A stretch of 64,000 nucleotides of DNA, taken from NCBI RefSeq assembly GCF_016654015.1, contig NZ_JAEPWM010000010.1, positions 62,001 through 126,000 of the forward strand. The letters are read 5' to 3'. Positions within the stretch are counted from its first letter, which is position 1, and every line of letters starts with the position of its first letter. The position numbers and the translations under genes are program-made. A model generated the notes under the pieces. The model was not told the origin of the DNA and searched no databases. It was given only the letters and a program-made list of their open reading frames with translations. Below, piece by piece: positions 34,917 through 43,967 of this stretch. Origin of the DNA: Ramlibacter ginsenosidimutans. Its GTDB lineage: Bacteria > Pseudomonadota > Gammaproteobacteria > Burkholderiales > Burkholderiaceae_C.

Positions 34917-37900
34917 TCGCGGCCGCGCCCTGCGCCGGCGAGCGAGCCGTCACGGCGCCGGCGCGGTCGCAGCGCTCGCCCTGCTCGCGGCGGCCGCGCC
35001 CGGGACGGGGCGGTCCGCCACGACCCAGCTTTCTCCGGTGCCCCTGCCCACCTACACCGTGGGGTCGACGGTCTACATCCGCCCGAACTTCCTGATGGTG
35101 CTGGACGACTCCGGGTCCATGGCGTGGGACTACCTGCCGGACTGGGCGAACGACGTCCCGGACAACTACAAGGCCCCGAGCACCGGCGACGCCGGCGCCG
35201 ACGTGACGTGGAGCGGCACGCCCCTGCCCGCCTTCCTGTACTTCAATGCATCGTTCAACGGGCTCGCCTACAACCCGGCCCTCACCTACCTGCCGCCGAC
35301 GATGTTCACCAGCAGCGGCGCGAAGGACACGACGAGCTATCCGAGCATGACCTCGGCGAGGACGTCCGGCTGGACCGCCGTGCCGAACGACGGTTACAAG
35401 GTCCAGAGCACCAGCACCGCCAACCTGGTGGACAACCGCAACGCTTTCTTCTACACGACGCAGGCAGGCGAGTACTGCGACTCTCCCGCGCTCACCAACT
35501 GCCAGGCCGCAACGGCGCCGGCCGGCAAGTTCGCCTACCCGGCCCCACTGCGCTGGTGCAGCGACCAGCAGTTGACGAACTGCCGCGGCCTGCAGAGCAC
35601 CACGTACAAGTATCCCCGCATGCCGGCGCCGCGCATCGTGACATTGGCCATTGCCAGCACGAACAACTCCGGTGCGATCAGCTCGATCACCGTCGACGGC
35701 AAGCAGATCCTGTCCGCCCCGGCAACCTCGGGCAACTCCAGTTCCACGCCCACGCTGGCGGCCAACATCGCCACGCAAATCAACAACTGCCGCTACGTGC
35801 TGCCCGCCAACACCGCGTGCACCGCGGTCGGCTATTCCGCCGTCGCGACCGGCAGCACGGTCACGATCTACGCCCCCGGCGTACCCACCGCGGCGCCGAC
35901 GTTCACCACGGGCGGCACCGTGTCGGCCAGCTTTTCCAGCGGCGGCTTCGCCCGCGCGGCCATCCCGCTGCCGGACTACTTGGCCACCGGCGCGGCGCGC
36001 AGCGCCAGCGTGGTCCCGGGCGAGAACCTGCGCACCGCGATCAGCTCCTCGGTCTCCAGCTACCCTTATCCGGGAACCACCGCGAAGGCGTCCAGCCGCA
36101 CGGATTGCGCCGGCACCACCTGCACGCGCGACGAGGAACTCACCAACTATGCGAACTGGTGGGCCTACTACCGCACGCGCATGCAGATGATGAAGTCGGC
36201 GACCTCGCGGGCCTTCGGTGCGCTGGACACCGACGCCGATATCGCCGCGGGCACCACGCGTTACCGCGTGGGCTACCTCACGATCAACAACAACACCGGC
36301 GCCGACTTCGTGAACGTCACGGATTTCACCGGGCCGCAGAAGTTCACCTGGTTCACGCAGCTGTTCAAGGCCAACCCCGGCAGCAACACCCCGCTGCGCT
36401 CCGCGCTCGCGCAGGCCGGCCAGTACTACGGCGGCGTGCTCACGGGCGCATTCCGCGGCACGACCGCCGTCGACCCGCTGCAGTACTCCTGCCAGAAGAA
36501 CTACACGATCCTGTCCACCGACGGCTACTGGAACACCAACACCGACGCGCCGAACAAGGGCGTGGGCAGCAAGCTCGATGGCAAGACCATGGTGGGCAAC
36601 CAGGACGGCATGCTGGCCCGCCCGTACAACGACGGCGCGGTCACGCAGCCGCAGACGCGCACCAGCACGCTGCAGCAGCGCAAGCAGACGCAGTCCGCGC
36701 AGAAGGGCACGTTGCAGCAGCGCAGGAGCCAGTTGCAGATGCGGACCGGGCAGTTGCAGGTCGCCACCAGCAACGACAAGGGCAGCACCTGGACGGCGTG
36801 GCAGAACACCACCTCCTGCACCTGGGACACCTCCAGCAGGACCCGCACCCGCTGCCAGTACGTGAGCTGGACGGCCTGGACCGGGACGCCCTCCTGCAGC
36901 CCGAACCACAACACGAGCAGCGCCGACGGCACGGTGTGGACCGGCCCCGGCGTGGACTGCCAGCAGATGGAGATCGCGGCGTGGGCCAACGCGTCGTCCT
37001 GCACGCCGGCCGGACCGGACTCCAGGGGCAACATCACGGAATGCCAGTACGCGTTCGCAAGCGCCGCGCCCACCGCCACCTGCGCGCCCGCGTATACCAG
37101 CGGCGACTACAGCAACGCCACCGTGTATGCGAACTGCACGCAGGGCTCGAACCAGAGCTGGACCAACGTGAGTTCCTGCACGGCGACCAGCCCGGCGTCG
37201 AACGGCACCTACACCGCATGCCAGTACAGCGCATGGACGAACTGGGCCAACGCTTCGTCGTGCTCGCCGGCCCCGCGCAGCACGGGCCCGAACTACACGA
37301 TCGCCACCGCGCGAGAGTGCAACACCGTCGCTTCGGGCGGCACGTCGGACACGCTCGCGGACGTCGCCGCCTACTACTACAACACCGACCTGCGCGACGC
37401 GACCCAGGCCGCCCCGGACGCGACCGGCTCCTGCACCGCGGCCAATGGCAGCACCGACCTGTGCACGAACAACGTGCCGGCCTTCGGCCGCGACGTCAAC
37501 CCGAAGCAGCACATGACCACCCACACGCTGGGCCTGGGCGCGACCGGGATGATGGTGTTCTCGCCCTACCAGAACGACCTGGCCGGCAACCGCATCTACG
37601 TCCCCGACTACTGGCAGCAGCCCTCGGGCGACTTCTACGACGTGGCGAACGGCAGCACGGCCAACCCGGCCTCGGGCATCTGCCCGTGGCAGGCTTCGGG
37701 CACGACCTGCACGTGGCCGACGCCGGCCAGCGACTCGCCGGCGAACATCGACGACCTGTGGCACGCAGCCGTCAACGGACACGGCACCTACTTCAGCGCC
37801 GCGGACCCGGCGGCCGTGTCCAACGCCCTCGCGAACGTGCTCTCCCAGATCGCCAACACGCCCAACCCCGGCACCGCGGCGGCCGCGGCGAGCTCGAACC

Positions 37901-40017
37901 CCAACGTCACGAGCAGCGACAACTACGTGTTCAGCTCCTCGTACAAGTCGGTCGACTGGTTCGGCGAACTGATCATGCAGCAGTTCAACGCCGACGGAAC
38001 GCTCACGCCGCAGCAGTGGTCGGCGATGCGGCTGCTCGATTGCGCGACGACGCCGTGGGCGGGCACGCACAGCTATGCCGTGGGTGACGTGTTCAACCAG
38101 GGCGGCACCTGCTACCTGGTCACCAACGCCTACACCTCCGGCTCGGCCTTCTCCACCACGATCGATGCCGGCAACTCCGCGGCCCTGACGGGCACGCCGG
38201 TCACGCGCACCATCTACACCGTCGGCGCGTCCGGGCTGGTCAACTTCACCTGGCCCACCCTCACCGCGGCGCAGCAGGCCTACTTCAGCACGCCGTACAT
38301 CAATGCCGGTGCCGCGACCGGCGGCCTGAGCCAGTTCTGCTCGTCGGGCACCACCTGCCTGAGCAGCACCGCCCAGGCCGCGGCGTCGGGGCAGGCGCTG
38401 GTGAACTACCTGCGCGGCGACCGGACGAACGAGACGGGCTACTTCCGCACCCGCGCGCACATCCTCGGCGACATCGTTTCCTCGGAAGCACGCTACGTGA
38501 AGGTGCCGCAGCAGAACTACCTGGATGCCAACTACTCCGCCTTCCAGGCCGCGATGGCGAACCGCGCGGCCACGGTGTACGTCGGCGCCAACGACGGCAT
38601 GCTGCACGCGTTCGACGCCCTTACCGGCATGGAGCGCTGGGCCTTCGTGCCGAGCGCGGTGCTGCCGAACCTCTACCACCTGGCGGACATGAACTACGGC
38701 AACCAGCACCTGTACTTCGTGGACGGCACTCCGGAGGTCGGCGACATCTGCCCGAACGCGCCGTCGACGACCTGTACCGCCGGCCAGTGGAAGACCATCC
38801 TGGTCGGCGGCCTGAACCAGGGCGGCAAATCCTTCTACGCGCTGGACGTCACCGACCCGGCCGCCCCGAAGTACCTGTGGGAGTTCACGAACACCAACCT
38901 GGGCTACACGTACGGCAACCCGCGCATCGGCAAGCTGGCGGACGGGACCTGGGTGGTGGTCGTGAGCTCGGGCTACAACAATGCCGACGGCCTGGGTCAC
39001 GTGTACGTGCTGAACGCCAACACGGGGGCGCTGATCCGCGACATCGCCGACACGGCCGGCTCGCCGGGCAGCCCGAGCGGCCTCGCGCGCATCGCGGCGC
39101 GCGCCACCACGGCTTCCACCAACAACGTCATCGAACAGGTGTACGGCGGCGACCTGCTGGGCAACGTCTGGCGCTTCGACATCAACGACAGGATAGGCAC
39201 GCCGGGCTACGACGCGCAGCTGCTGGTGAACCTGCAGGACCCCAGCGGCAATCCCCAGCCGATCACCGCCAAGCCCACGGTGGCCACGACACCCAACAAC
39301 TTCCCGCTGGTGATGATCGGCACGGGCCGCTACCTGGGCGTGTCCGACCTGGCGGACACCAGCACGTACAGCATGTACGGGATCAAGGACCCGCTGACCG
39401 GCAGCACGGGGGCGCTCCTGGTCACGCCGCGCGCGAACAACAGCAACTTCGTGCACCAGACCCTGACCAGCACGACCTGCCCGAGCGACGCACCGTCCAC
39501 GATCTGCACCCAGGGACAGGTCGTGCGAACCTCGTCGTCGCTGCCGGTGGACTGGGGCGTCAGGAACGGCTGGTACCTGGACTTCCCGATCGCGGGCGAG
39601 CGCTCCGTCACCGACTCCACGCTGGCCCTGGGCACGCTCGTGTTCACCACGGTCAAGCCGCAGTCCGCGACCGCAGACCAGATCCAGGGCTGCAACGGGG
39701 CCGACACCGCCATCAACGCCAAGTCCTACCTTTACTACCTGGACTACCTGAGCGGCGGCGCGGTCGCCGGCACGAAGAACGTCATGGGCGAAGAGCTGTG
39801 CACCTGCATCGCGACGCGCCCGTCGGTGGTGAAGACGCAGAGCGGCAACGTCGAGGGCATCATCCGCACCTCGGGCGGCGGCAGCACGGCCCTTGACAGC
39901 GGCGGTGTCGTCGGCGGCTCCACGGACCTGGGCTACACGCAGCGCCAGGACCTGCCGTACAACAACAGCGGCTCCAGTCCCCGCCGGCTCTCCTGGCGCG
40001 AGCTGAACGGCCAATAA
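34891..40017 (+). CDS. pilY1: PilY1/PilC pilus tip adhesin with VWA domain and Trp/Cys repeats (locus B)
   Basis: A 1708-residue secreted protein. Signal peptide about residues 1-43. The N-terminal VWA-type site is intact: FLMVLDDSGSM with Asp72. Residues about 633-813 hold six imperfect Trp/Cys repeats (WTAWQNTTSC, WTAWTGTPSC, WANASSC, WTNVSSC, WTNWANASSC, most ending CQY), preceded by a Gln/Arg-rich stretch (LQQRKQTQSAQKGTLQQRR). The beta-propeller follows at about 1220-1650 (YVGANDGMLHAFDALTGMERWAFVPS). At the calcium loop the acidic residues are replaced by ASTNNVIE before QVYGGDLLGNVWRFD. ATG 34891 has AAGGA/GGAAAG upstream. It is the largest gene in the window and closes locus B. Confidence 0.93.
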   Translation: MSKPMSPCDRGRALRRRASRHGAGAVAALALLAAAAPGTGRSATTQLSPVPLPTYTVGSTVYIRPNFLMVLDDSGSMAWDYLPDWANDVPDNYKAPSTGDAGADVTWSGTPLPAFLYFNASFNGLAYNPALTYLPPTMFTSSGAKDTTSYPSMTSARTSGWTAVPNDGYKVQSTSTANLVDNRNAFFYTTQAGEYCDSPALTNCQAATAPAGKFAYPAPLRWCSDQQLTNCRGLQSTTYKYPRMPAPRIVTLAIASTNNSGAISSITVDGKQILSAPATSGNSSSTPTLAANIATQINNCRYVLPANTACTAVGYSAVATGSTVTIYAPGVPTAAPTFTTGGTVSASFSSGGFARAAIPLPDYLATGAARSASVVPGENLRTAISSSVSSYPYPGTTAKASSRTDCAGTTCTRDEELTNYANWWAYYRTRMQMMKSATSRAFGALDTDADIAAGTTRYRVGYLTINNNTGADFVNVTDFTGPQKFTWFTQLFKANPGSNTPLRSALAQAGQYYGGVLTGAFRGTTAVDPLQYSCQKNYTILSTDGYWNTNTDAPNKGVGSKLDGKTMVGNQDGMLARPYNDGAVTQPQTRTSTLQQRKQTQSAQKGTLQQRRSQLQMRTGQLQVATSNDKGSTWTAWQNTTSCTWDTSSRTRTRCQYVSWTAWTGTPSCSPNHNTSSADGTVWTGPGVDCQQMEIAAWANASSCTPAGPDSRGNITECQYAFASAAPTATCAPAYTSGDYSNATVYANCTQGSNQSWTNVSSCTATSPASNGTYTACQYSAWTNWANASSCSPAPRSTGPNYTIATARECNTVASGGTSDTLADVAAYYYNTDLRDATQAAPDATGSCTAANGSTDLCTNNVPAFGRDVNPKQHMTTHTLGLGATGMMVFSPYQNDLAGNRIYVPDYWQQPSGDFYDVANGSTANPASGICPWQASGTTCTWPTPASDSPANIDDLWHAAVNGHGTYFSAADPAAVSNALANVLSQIANTPNPGTAAAAASSNPNVTSSDNYVFSSSYKSVDWFGELIMQQFNADGTLTPQQWSAMRLLDCATTPWAGTHSYAVGDVFNQGGTCYLVTNAYTSGSAFSTTIDAGNSAALTGTPVTRTIYTVGASGLVNFTWPTLTAAQQAYFSTPYINAGAATGGLSQFCSSGTTCLSSTAQAAASGQALVNYLRGDRTNETGYFRTRAHILGDIVSSEARYVKVPQQNYLDANYSAFQAAMANRAATVYVGANDGMLHAFDALTGMERWAFVPSAVLPNLYHLADMNYGNQHLYFVDGTPEVGDICPNAPSTTCTAGQWKTILVGGLNQGGKSFYALDVTDPAAPKYLWEFTNTNLGYTYGNPRIGKLADGTWVVVVSSGYNNADGLGHVYVLNANTGALIRDIADTAGSPGSPSGLARIAARATTASTNNVIEQVYGGDLLGNVWRFDINDRIGTPGYDAQLLVNLQDPSGNPQPITAKPTVATTPNNFPLVMIGTGRYLGVSDLADTSTYSMYGIKDPLTGSTGALLVTPRANNSNFVHQTLTSTTCPSDAPSTICTQGQVVRTSSSLPVDWGVRNGWYLDFPIAGERSVTDSTLALGTLVFTTVKPQSATADQIQGCNGADTAINAKSYLYYLDYLSGGAVAGTKNVMGEELCTCIATRPSVVKTQSGNVEGIIRTSGGGSTALDSGGVVGGSTDLGYTQRQDLPYNNSGSSPRRLSWRELNGQ

Positions 40018-40033
40018 TCGCCGTATCGTGGCC

Positions 40034-40061
40034 CGGCGCGTGGACCCTGCGGGGTCCGCGC
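40034..40061. terminator. GC hairpin between pilY1 and ribD
   Basis: GGCGCG-T-GGACCC, loop TGCG, GGGTCC-GCGCC: a 12-bp stem with one bulge, 16 bases after the pilY1 stop. No T-run follows. It may end the pil transcript or protect its 3' end. Confidence 0.4.
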
Positions 40062-40078
40062 CCGTTCTGGAGACCCCA

Positions 40079-41173
40079 TTGCACATCGCCCGCGCCCTTG
40101 CCCTCGCCCGTGAAGCGATCGGCTTCACCGAGCCGAATCCGCGCGTCGGCTGCGTCATTGCCAGCGCCGACGGCGTGGTGCTGGGCGTTGGCCGCACGCA
40201 GCCGGCGGGCCAGCCGCATGCGGAGATCATGGCCATGCGCGACGCCGCAGCGCGCGGGCACGACGTCGCCGGGGCCACCGCGTACGTGACGCTGGAGCCC
40301 TGCTCCCACCACGGCCGCACGGGCCCCTGTTGCGACGCACTCGCGGCCGCCGGCATCGCGCGTGTGGTCGCTTCGGTGCAGGACCCCAATCCGCTCGTGG
40401 CCGGCCAGGGCTTCGCGCGGCTGCGAGCGGCCGGGATCGCCGTCGAGGTCGGGCCCGGGGCCGAGGAGTCACGGGCCCTGAACATCGGCTTCTTCAGCCG
40501 CATGGTGCGCGGCACGCCCTGGGTGCGGATGAAGATCGCCGCGACCCTCGACGGCCAGACGGCGCTGGCGAATGGCGCGAGCCAGTGGATCACGGGCGAG
40601 GCCGCGCGCGCCGACGGCCATGCCTGGCGTGCGCGGGCCGGCGCGATCCTGACCGGCATCGGCACCGTGCTCGAGGACCAACCGCGCCTCGACGTGCGCC
40701 TGGCCCCCGTCGGCCAGCAGCCGCCGCTGGTGATCGTCGACAGCCGCCTGCAGACCCCGCCCCATGCCGCGCTGTTCGAGGTGCCCGCGCGACCGGTCTG
40801 GATCTATGCGGCCGAAGCGCATCCGCAGGCGCAGCGCGCGCTGGAGGCACGCGGTGCCAGCGTCACCCACCTGCCCGGCCCCGGTGGCAAGGTGGACCTC
40901 GCGGCGCTGCTGAAGGACCTGGGTGGCCGGGGCGTCAACGAGCTGCACGTGGAAGCCGGATTCAAGCTCAACGGCTCGCTGCTGCGAGAAGCGCTGGTCG
41001 ACGAGTTCCTCGTGTACCTTGCGCCCAAACTGGTCGGGGCGGGCCAGGGCATGGTGAACATCGGGCCACTGGCTGCGTTGAGCGATGCGGTCGCCCTGGA
41101 ATTCGGCGAGGTCGAGCGCATCGGCGCCGACCTGCGCGTGCTCGCGCGCGTGTCCCGACCGGCCGGCTTCTAG
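40079..41173 (+). CDS. ribD: Bifunctional riboflavin deaminase/reductase
   Basis: RibD deaminates and then reduces the pyrimidine intermediate of riboflavin synthesis. The deaminase zinc site is HAEIMAM and EPCSHHGRTGPCC; the reductase half starts near WVRMKIAATLDGQTALANGASQWITGEAARADGHAWRARAGAILTGIGTVLEDQPRLDVR. I choose TTG 40079 (LHIARALALAREAIGFTEPNPRVGC), because it has GGAG 6 bases upstream and matches the usual N-terminus; this gives 364 residues. GTG 40028 would add 17 residues lying in the hairpin region. No FMN riboswitch is seen upstream. Confidence 0.93.
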   Translation: MHIARALALAREAIGFTEPNPRVGCVIASADGVVLGVGRTQPAGQPHAEIMAMRDAAARGHDVAGATAYVTLEPCSHHGRTGPCCDALAAAGIARVVASVQDPNPLVAGQGFARLRAAGIAVEVGPGAEESRALNIGFFSRMVRGTPWVRMKIAATLDGQTALANGASQWITGEAARADGHAWRARAGAILTGIGTVLEDQPRLDVRLAPVGQQPPLVIVDSRLQTPPHAALFEVPARPVWIYAAEAHPQAQRALEARGASVTHLPGPGGKVDLAALLKDLGGRGVNELHVEAGFKLNGSLLREALVDEFLVYLAPKLVGAGQGMVNIGPLAALSDAVALEFGEVERIGADLRVLARVSRPAGF

Positions 41174-41213
41174 GCCATTTGCGCCGGCGCGGGGCGGCCC
41201 CGGCCGAACCTGC

Positions 41214-41228
41214 GAAAATGCCCGGATG
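41214..41228 (+). promoter_or_regulatory. ribE: Possible -10 element giving a leaderless ribE mRNA
   Basis: GAAAAT ends 6 bases before the ribE ATG, and there is no Shine-Dalgarno sequence. A start site 7 bases after the hexamer would coincide with the A of the ATG. The same spacing is seen at dnaE and trmB. Confidence 0.3.
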
Positions 41229-41855
41229 TTCACCGGCATCATCACCGGCGTCGGGCGCATCGCCGCCATCGACGACCTCGGCTCTTCCCGCCAGCACGGC
41301 AAGCGGCTGACCCTCAGCGCGCCCGCCGGCTACCTGGACGATGTCGGCCTGGGGGACAGCATCGCCCTCAACGGCGCCTGCATGACGGTCACCTCGCTCG
41401 ACGCCAACGCCGGCCGCTTCAGCATCGACATCTCCGCCGAATCGCTTGCGCGCACCGCGGGGCTGGACCGGCCCGGCCCGGTGAATCTCGAAAAGGCCTT
41501 GCGCCCGCAGGACCGCCTGGGCGGCCACCTCGTCTCCGGCCACGTCGACGGCGTCGGCCGCGTGCTGAAGATGGAGCCGGTGGGCGAAAGCTGGGAGCTG
41601 CGCATCCTGGCGCCGCGCGAGCTCGGGAAGTACCTCGCGTACAAGGGCTCGATCACCGTCAACGGCGTGAGCCTCACCGTCAATTCGGTGAGCGACACGG
41701 CGGACGGCGCGGAGCTGAGCATCAACCTCATTCCGCACACGGTGCAGAACACGGCGCTGCACGCGCTGCAGGCCGGTAGCGCCGTGAACCTCGAAATCGA
41801 CCTCATTGCCCGCTACGTGGAGCGCATGCTGGGCGCCGGAAAGGTGGACGCATGA
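41226..41855 (+). CDS. ribE: Riboflavin synthase alpha chain
   Basis: Catalyses dismutation of two dimethyl-ribityllumazines to riboflavin, 209 residues. Two lumazine-binding repeats begin [15 protein letters not shown] and [34 protein letters not shown] and SLTVNSV mark the ends of each barrel. The MFTGI start is nearly invariant in the family and fixes the ATG. It overlaps ribBA by 4 bases. Confidence 0.96.
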   Translation: MFTGIITGVGRIAAIDDLGSSRQHGKRLTLSAPAGYLDDVGLGDSIALNGACMTVTSLDANAGRFSIDISAESLARTAGLDRPGPVNLEKALRPQDRLGGHLVSGHVDGVGRVLKMEPVGESWELRILAPRELGKYLAYKGSITVNGVSLTVNSVSDTADGAELSINLIPHTVQNTALHALQAGSAVNLEIDLIARYVERMLGAGKVDA

Positions 41856-42988
41856 ACGCACGAGCCCCCCTCCAACCCGTGGCCGTCTCGCCGGTCGAAG
41901 ACATCGTGGCCGACATGCGCGCGGGCCGCATGGTGATCCTCGTGGACGAGGAAGACCGCGAGAACGAGGGCGACCTCGTGCTGGCGGCGGACCACGTGAC
42001 GCCGGAGGCGGTCAACTTCATGGCCCGCTTCGGCCGGGGCCTGATCTGCCTGACGCTCACGCGCGAGCGCTGCGAGCGCCTGCACCTGCCGCCCATGGTG
42101 GCGCGCAACGGCACCAAGATGGGCACGGCGTTCACGGTCTCCATCGAAGCGGCCGAAGGCGTCACCACCGGCATCTCCGCCGCCGACCGTGCACGCACGG
42201 TGCAGGCGGCGGTCGCACGCGACGCGCGGCCGCAAGACCTCGTGCAGCCCGGCCACATCTTCCCGCTGCAGGCCGTCGACGGTGGCGTGCTGATGCGCGC
42301 GGGCCATACCGAGGCCGGCTGCGACCTCGCGGCCATGGCGGGGCTCACGCCGGCTGCGGTGATCTGCGAGATCATGAAGGACGACGGCACGATGGCGCGG
42401 CTGCCGGACCTGCAGCTCTTCGCCGCCGAGCACGGCCTGAAGATCGGCACCATCGCCGACCTGATCCACTACCGCAGCCGCACCGAAAGCCTGGTCGAGA
42501 AGGTCGGCCAGCGCCCGCTGGTGACGGCCTATGGGGAATTCATGGCGCACGCCTGGCGCGACAAGCCGAGCCAGGGACTGCACATCGCGCTGGTCAAGGG
42601 CGAGTGGCAGCCGACCCAGGAAGTGCCGGTGCGCGTGCACGAGCCGCTGTCCGTGCTCGACGCGCTGGAAGTGAACCGCTCGATGCACTCCTGGAACCTC
42701 GACGCCAGCCTGCAGCACATCGCGCAGGCGGGCCACGGCGTGGCGGTGCTGCTCAATTGCGGCGAGACGGCCGACCAGCTGTGGGCGCAATTCGAAGGCA
42801 CCGCGCGCTCGGCGCAGGCGCCGGAGCGCGGCCGCATGGACCTGCGCACCTACGGCGTGGGCGCGCAGATCCTGCGCGAATGCGGCGTGCGCCGCATGAA
42901 CCTGATGGGCACGCCGCGGCGCATGCCCAGCATGGCCGGATATGGCCTCGAAGTGGCGGGCTATACGCCCCGCCCGCAGAACACATAG
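41852..42988 (+). CDS. ribB: RibBA-type 3,4-dihydroxy-2-butanone-4-phosphate synthase with degenerate GTP cyclohydrolase II domain
   Basis: A 378-residue protein. The N-terminal 210 residues are an intact DHBP synthase ([69 protein letters not shown]). The C-terminal half aligns with GTP cyclohydrolase II in outline ([41 protein letters not shown]). The three zinc cysteines that follow VRVHSEC and RCDCG in active enzymes are missing, and so is the EGRGIGL catalytic stretch. I infer a working RibB with an inactive RibA-like domain; a separate ribA must exist elsewhere. Overlaps ribE by 4 bases. Confidence 0.93.
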   Translation: MNARAPLQPVAVSPVEDIVADMRAGRMVILVDEEDRENEGDLVLAADHVTPEAVNFMARFGRGLICLTLTRERCERLHLPPMVARNGTKMGTAFTVSIEAAEGVTTGISAADRARTVQAAVARDARPQDLVQPGHIFPLQAVDGGVLMRAGHTEAGCDLAAMAGLTPAAVICEIMKDDGTMARLPDLQLFAAEHGLKIGTIADLIHYRSRTESLVEKVGQRPLVTAYGEFMAHAWRDKPSQGLHIALVKGEWQPTQEVPVRVHEPLSVLDALEVNRSMHSWNLDASLQHIAQAGHGVAVLLNCGETADQLWAQFEGTARSAQAPERGRMDLRTYGVGAQILRECGVRRMNLMGTPRRMPSMAGYGLEVAGYTPRPQNT

Positions 42989-43001
42989 AAGAAGGATTCC
43001 C

Positions 43002-43466
43002 ATGTTCGGAGCAGACAAGGGCACGGCCGATCGCCTGGACGGCAAGGACCTCGTCATCGGCATCGTGCAGGCGCGCTTCAACCAGGGCGTGACCAACGCG
43101 CTGGCCAAGGCCTGCTGGGACGAGCTGCTGGCGCGCGGCGTCAACGAAAAGGACATCGAGCACGTGCAGGTGCCCGGGGCGCTGGAAGTGCCCGTGGCGC
43201 TGCAGGCCATGGCGGAGAAAGGCGGCTACGACGCGCTGGTCGCGCTCGGCTGCATCATCCGCGGCGAGACCTATCACTTCGAGCTGGTCGCCAACGAGTC
43301 GGCCGCGGGCGTCACGCGCGTGGCGCTGGACTACCAGTTGCCCATCGCGAATGCGATCCTGACCACCGAGAACATCGAGCAGGCCCTGGCACGGCAGGCC
43401 GACAAGGGCCGCGATGCCGCTCTGGTCGCCATCGAGATGGCCAACCTGCTGGAAGACATCGGATGA
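43002..43466 (+). CDS. ribH: 6,7-dimethyl-8-ribityllumazine synthase
   Basis: Condenses the RibD product and the RibB product to lumazine, the substrate of RibE. The 154-residue subunit shows [67 protein letters not shown] and [31 protein letters not shown] precedes the ATG. It lies 13 bases after ribBA and overlaps nusB by 4 bases. Confidence 0.97.
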   Translation: MFGADKGTADRLDGKDLVIGIVQARFNQGVTNALAKACWDELLARGVNEKDIEHVQVPGALEVPVALQAMAEKGGYDALVALGCIIRGETYHFELVANESAAGVTRVALDYQLPIANAILTTENIEQALARQADKGRDAALVAIEMANLLEDIG

Positions 43467-43939
43467 CGACCAGCGCAGCGAAGAAGTCCTCGACCAAGCC
43501 GCCGCGCAGCCGCGCGCGCGAATTCGCGGTGCAGGGCCTGTACCAGCACCTGGTGGGCCGCCAGGACGCCGAGTCCATCGACCAGTTCACCCGCGGCCTG
43601 TCCGGCTTCCACAAGGCCGATTCGGTGCACTACGACGCGCTGCTGCACGGCTGCATCCGCGAAGCCGCGCAGCTCGATGCGCTGATCGCTCCCCTGCTCG
43701 ATCGCAAGCTCGAGGAGCTGTCGCCGATCGAGCACGCGGTGATGTGGATCGGCGCCTACGAGTTCCAGCACGCGCCGGAAGTGCCCTGGCGCGTCGTCCT
43801 CAACGAATGCATCGAACTGGCCAAGGAGTTCGGCGGCACCGACGGCCACAAGTACGTCAACGGCGTGCTGAACGGGCTGGCGCCGCAGCTGCGCGGCCCC
43901 GAGGTCGAGGCGGACCGCGCGACCGGAAAAGCCCGGTGA
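43463..43939 (+). CDS. nusB: Transcription antitermination factor NusB
   Basis: A 158-residue helical protein that, with NusE/S10, binds boxA RNA in ribosomal operons. The pattern [86 protein letters not shown] is characteristic. The Lys/Ser-rich N-terminus is a short extension. ribH-nusB coupling is common in proteobacteria. Confidence 0.96.
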   Translation: MTTSAAKKSSTKPPRSRAREFAVQGLYQHLVGRQDAESIDQFTRGLSGFHKADSVHYDALLHGCIREAAQLDALIAPLLDRKLEELSPIEHAVMWIGAYEFQHAPEVPWRVVLNECIELAKEFGGTDGHKYVNGVLNGLAPQLRGPEVEADRATGKAR

Positions 43940-43967
43940 TGGCGCCGCGCCCTTCGGAGACCGCCGG

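Noticed and set aside
40018..40078. An FMN riboswitch before ribD
   Set aside because: The 61-base gap is too short and lacks the conserved FMN aptamer blocks; only a GC hairpin is present.
34852..40665. A 1937-codon open frame on the minus strand across pilY1-B and ribD
   Set aside because: High-GC codon bias keeps antisense frames open. Its protein is His/Arg/Gly-rich without domains, and the plus strand encodes clear PilY1 and RibD.
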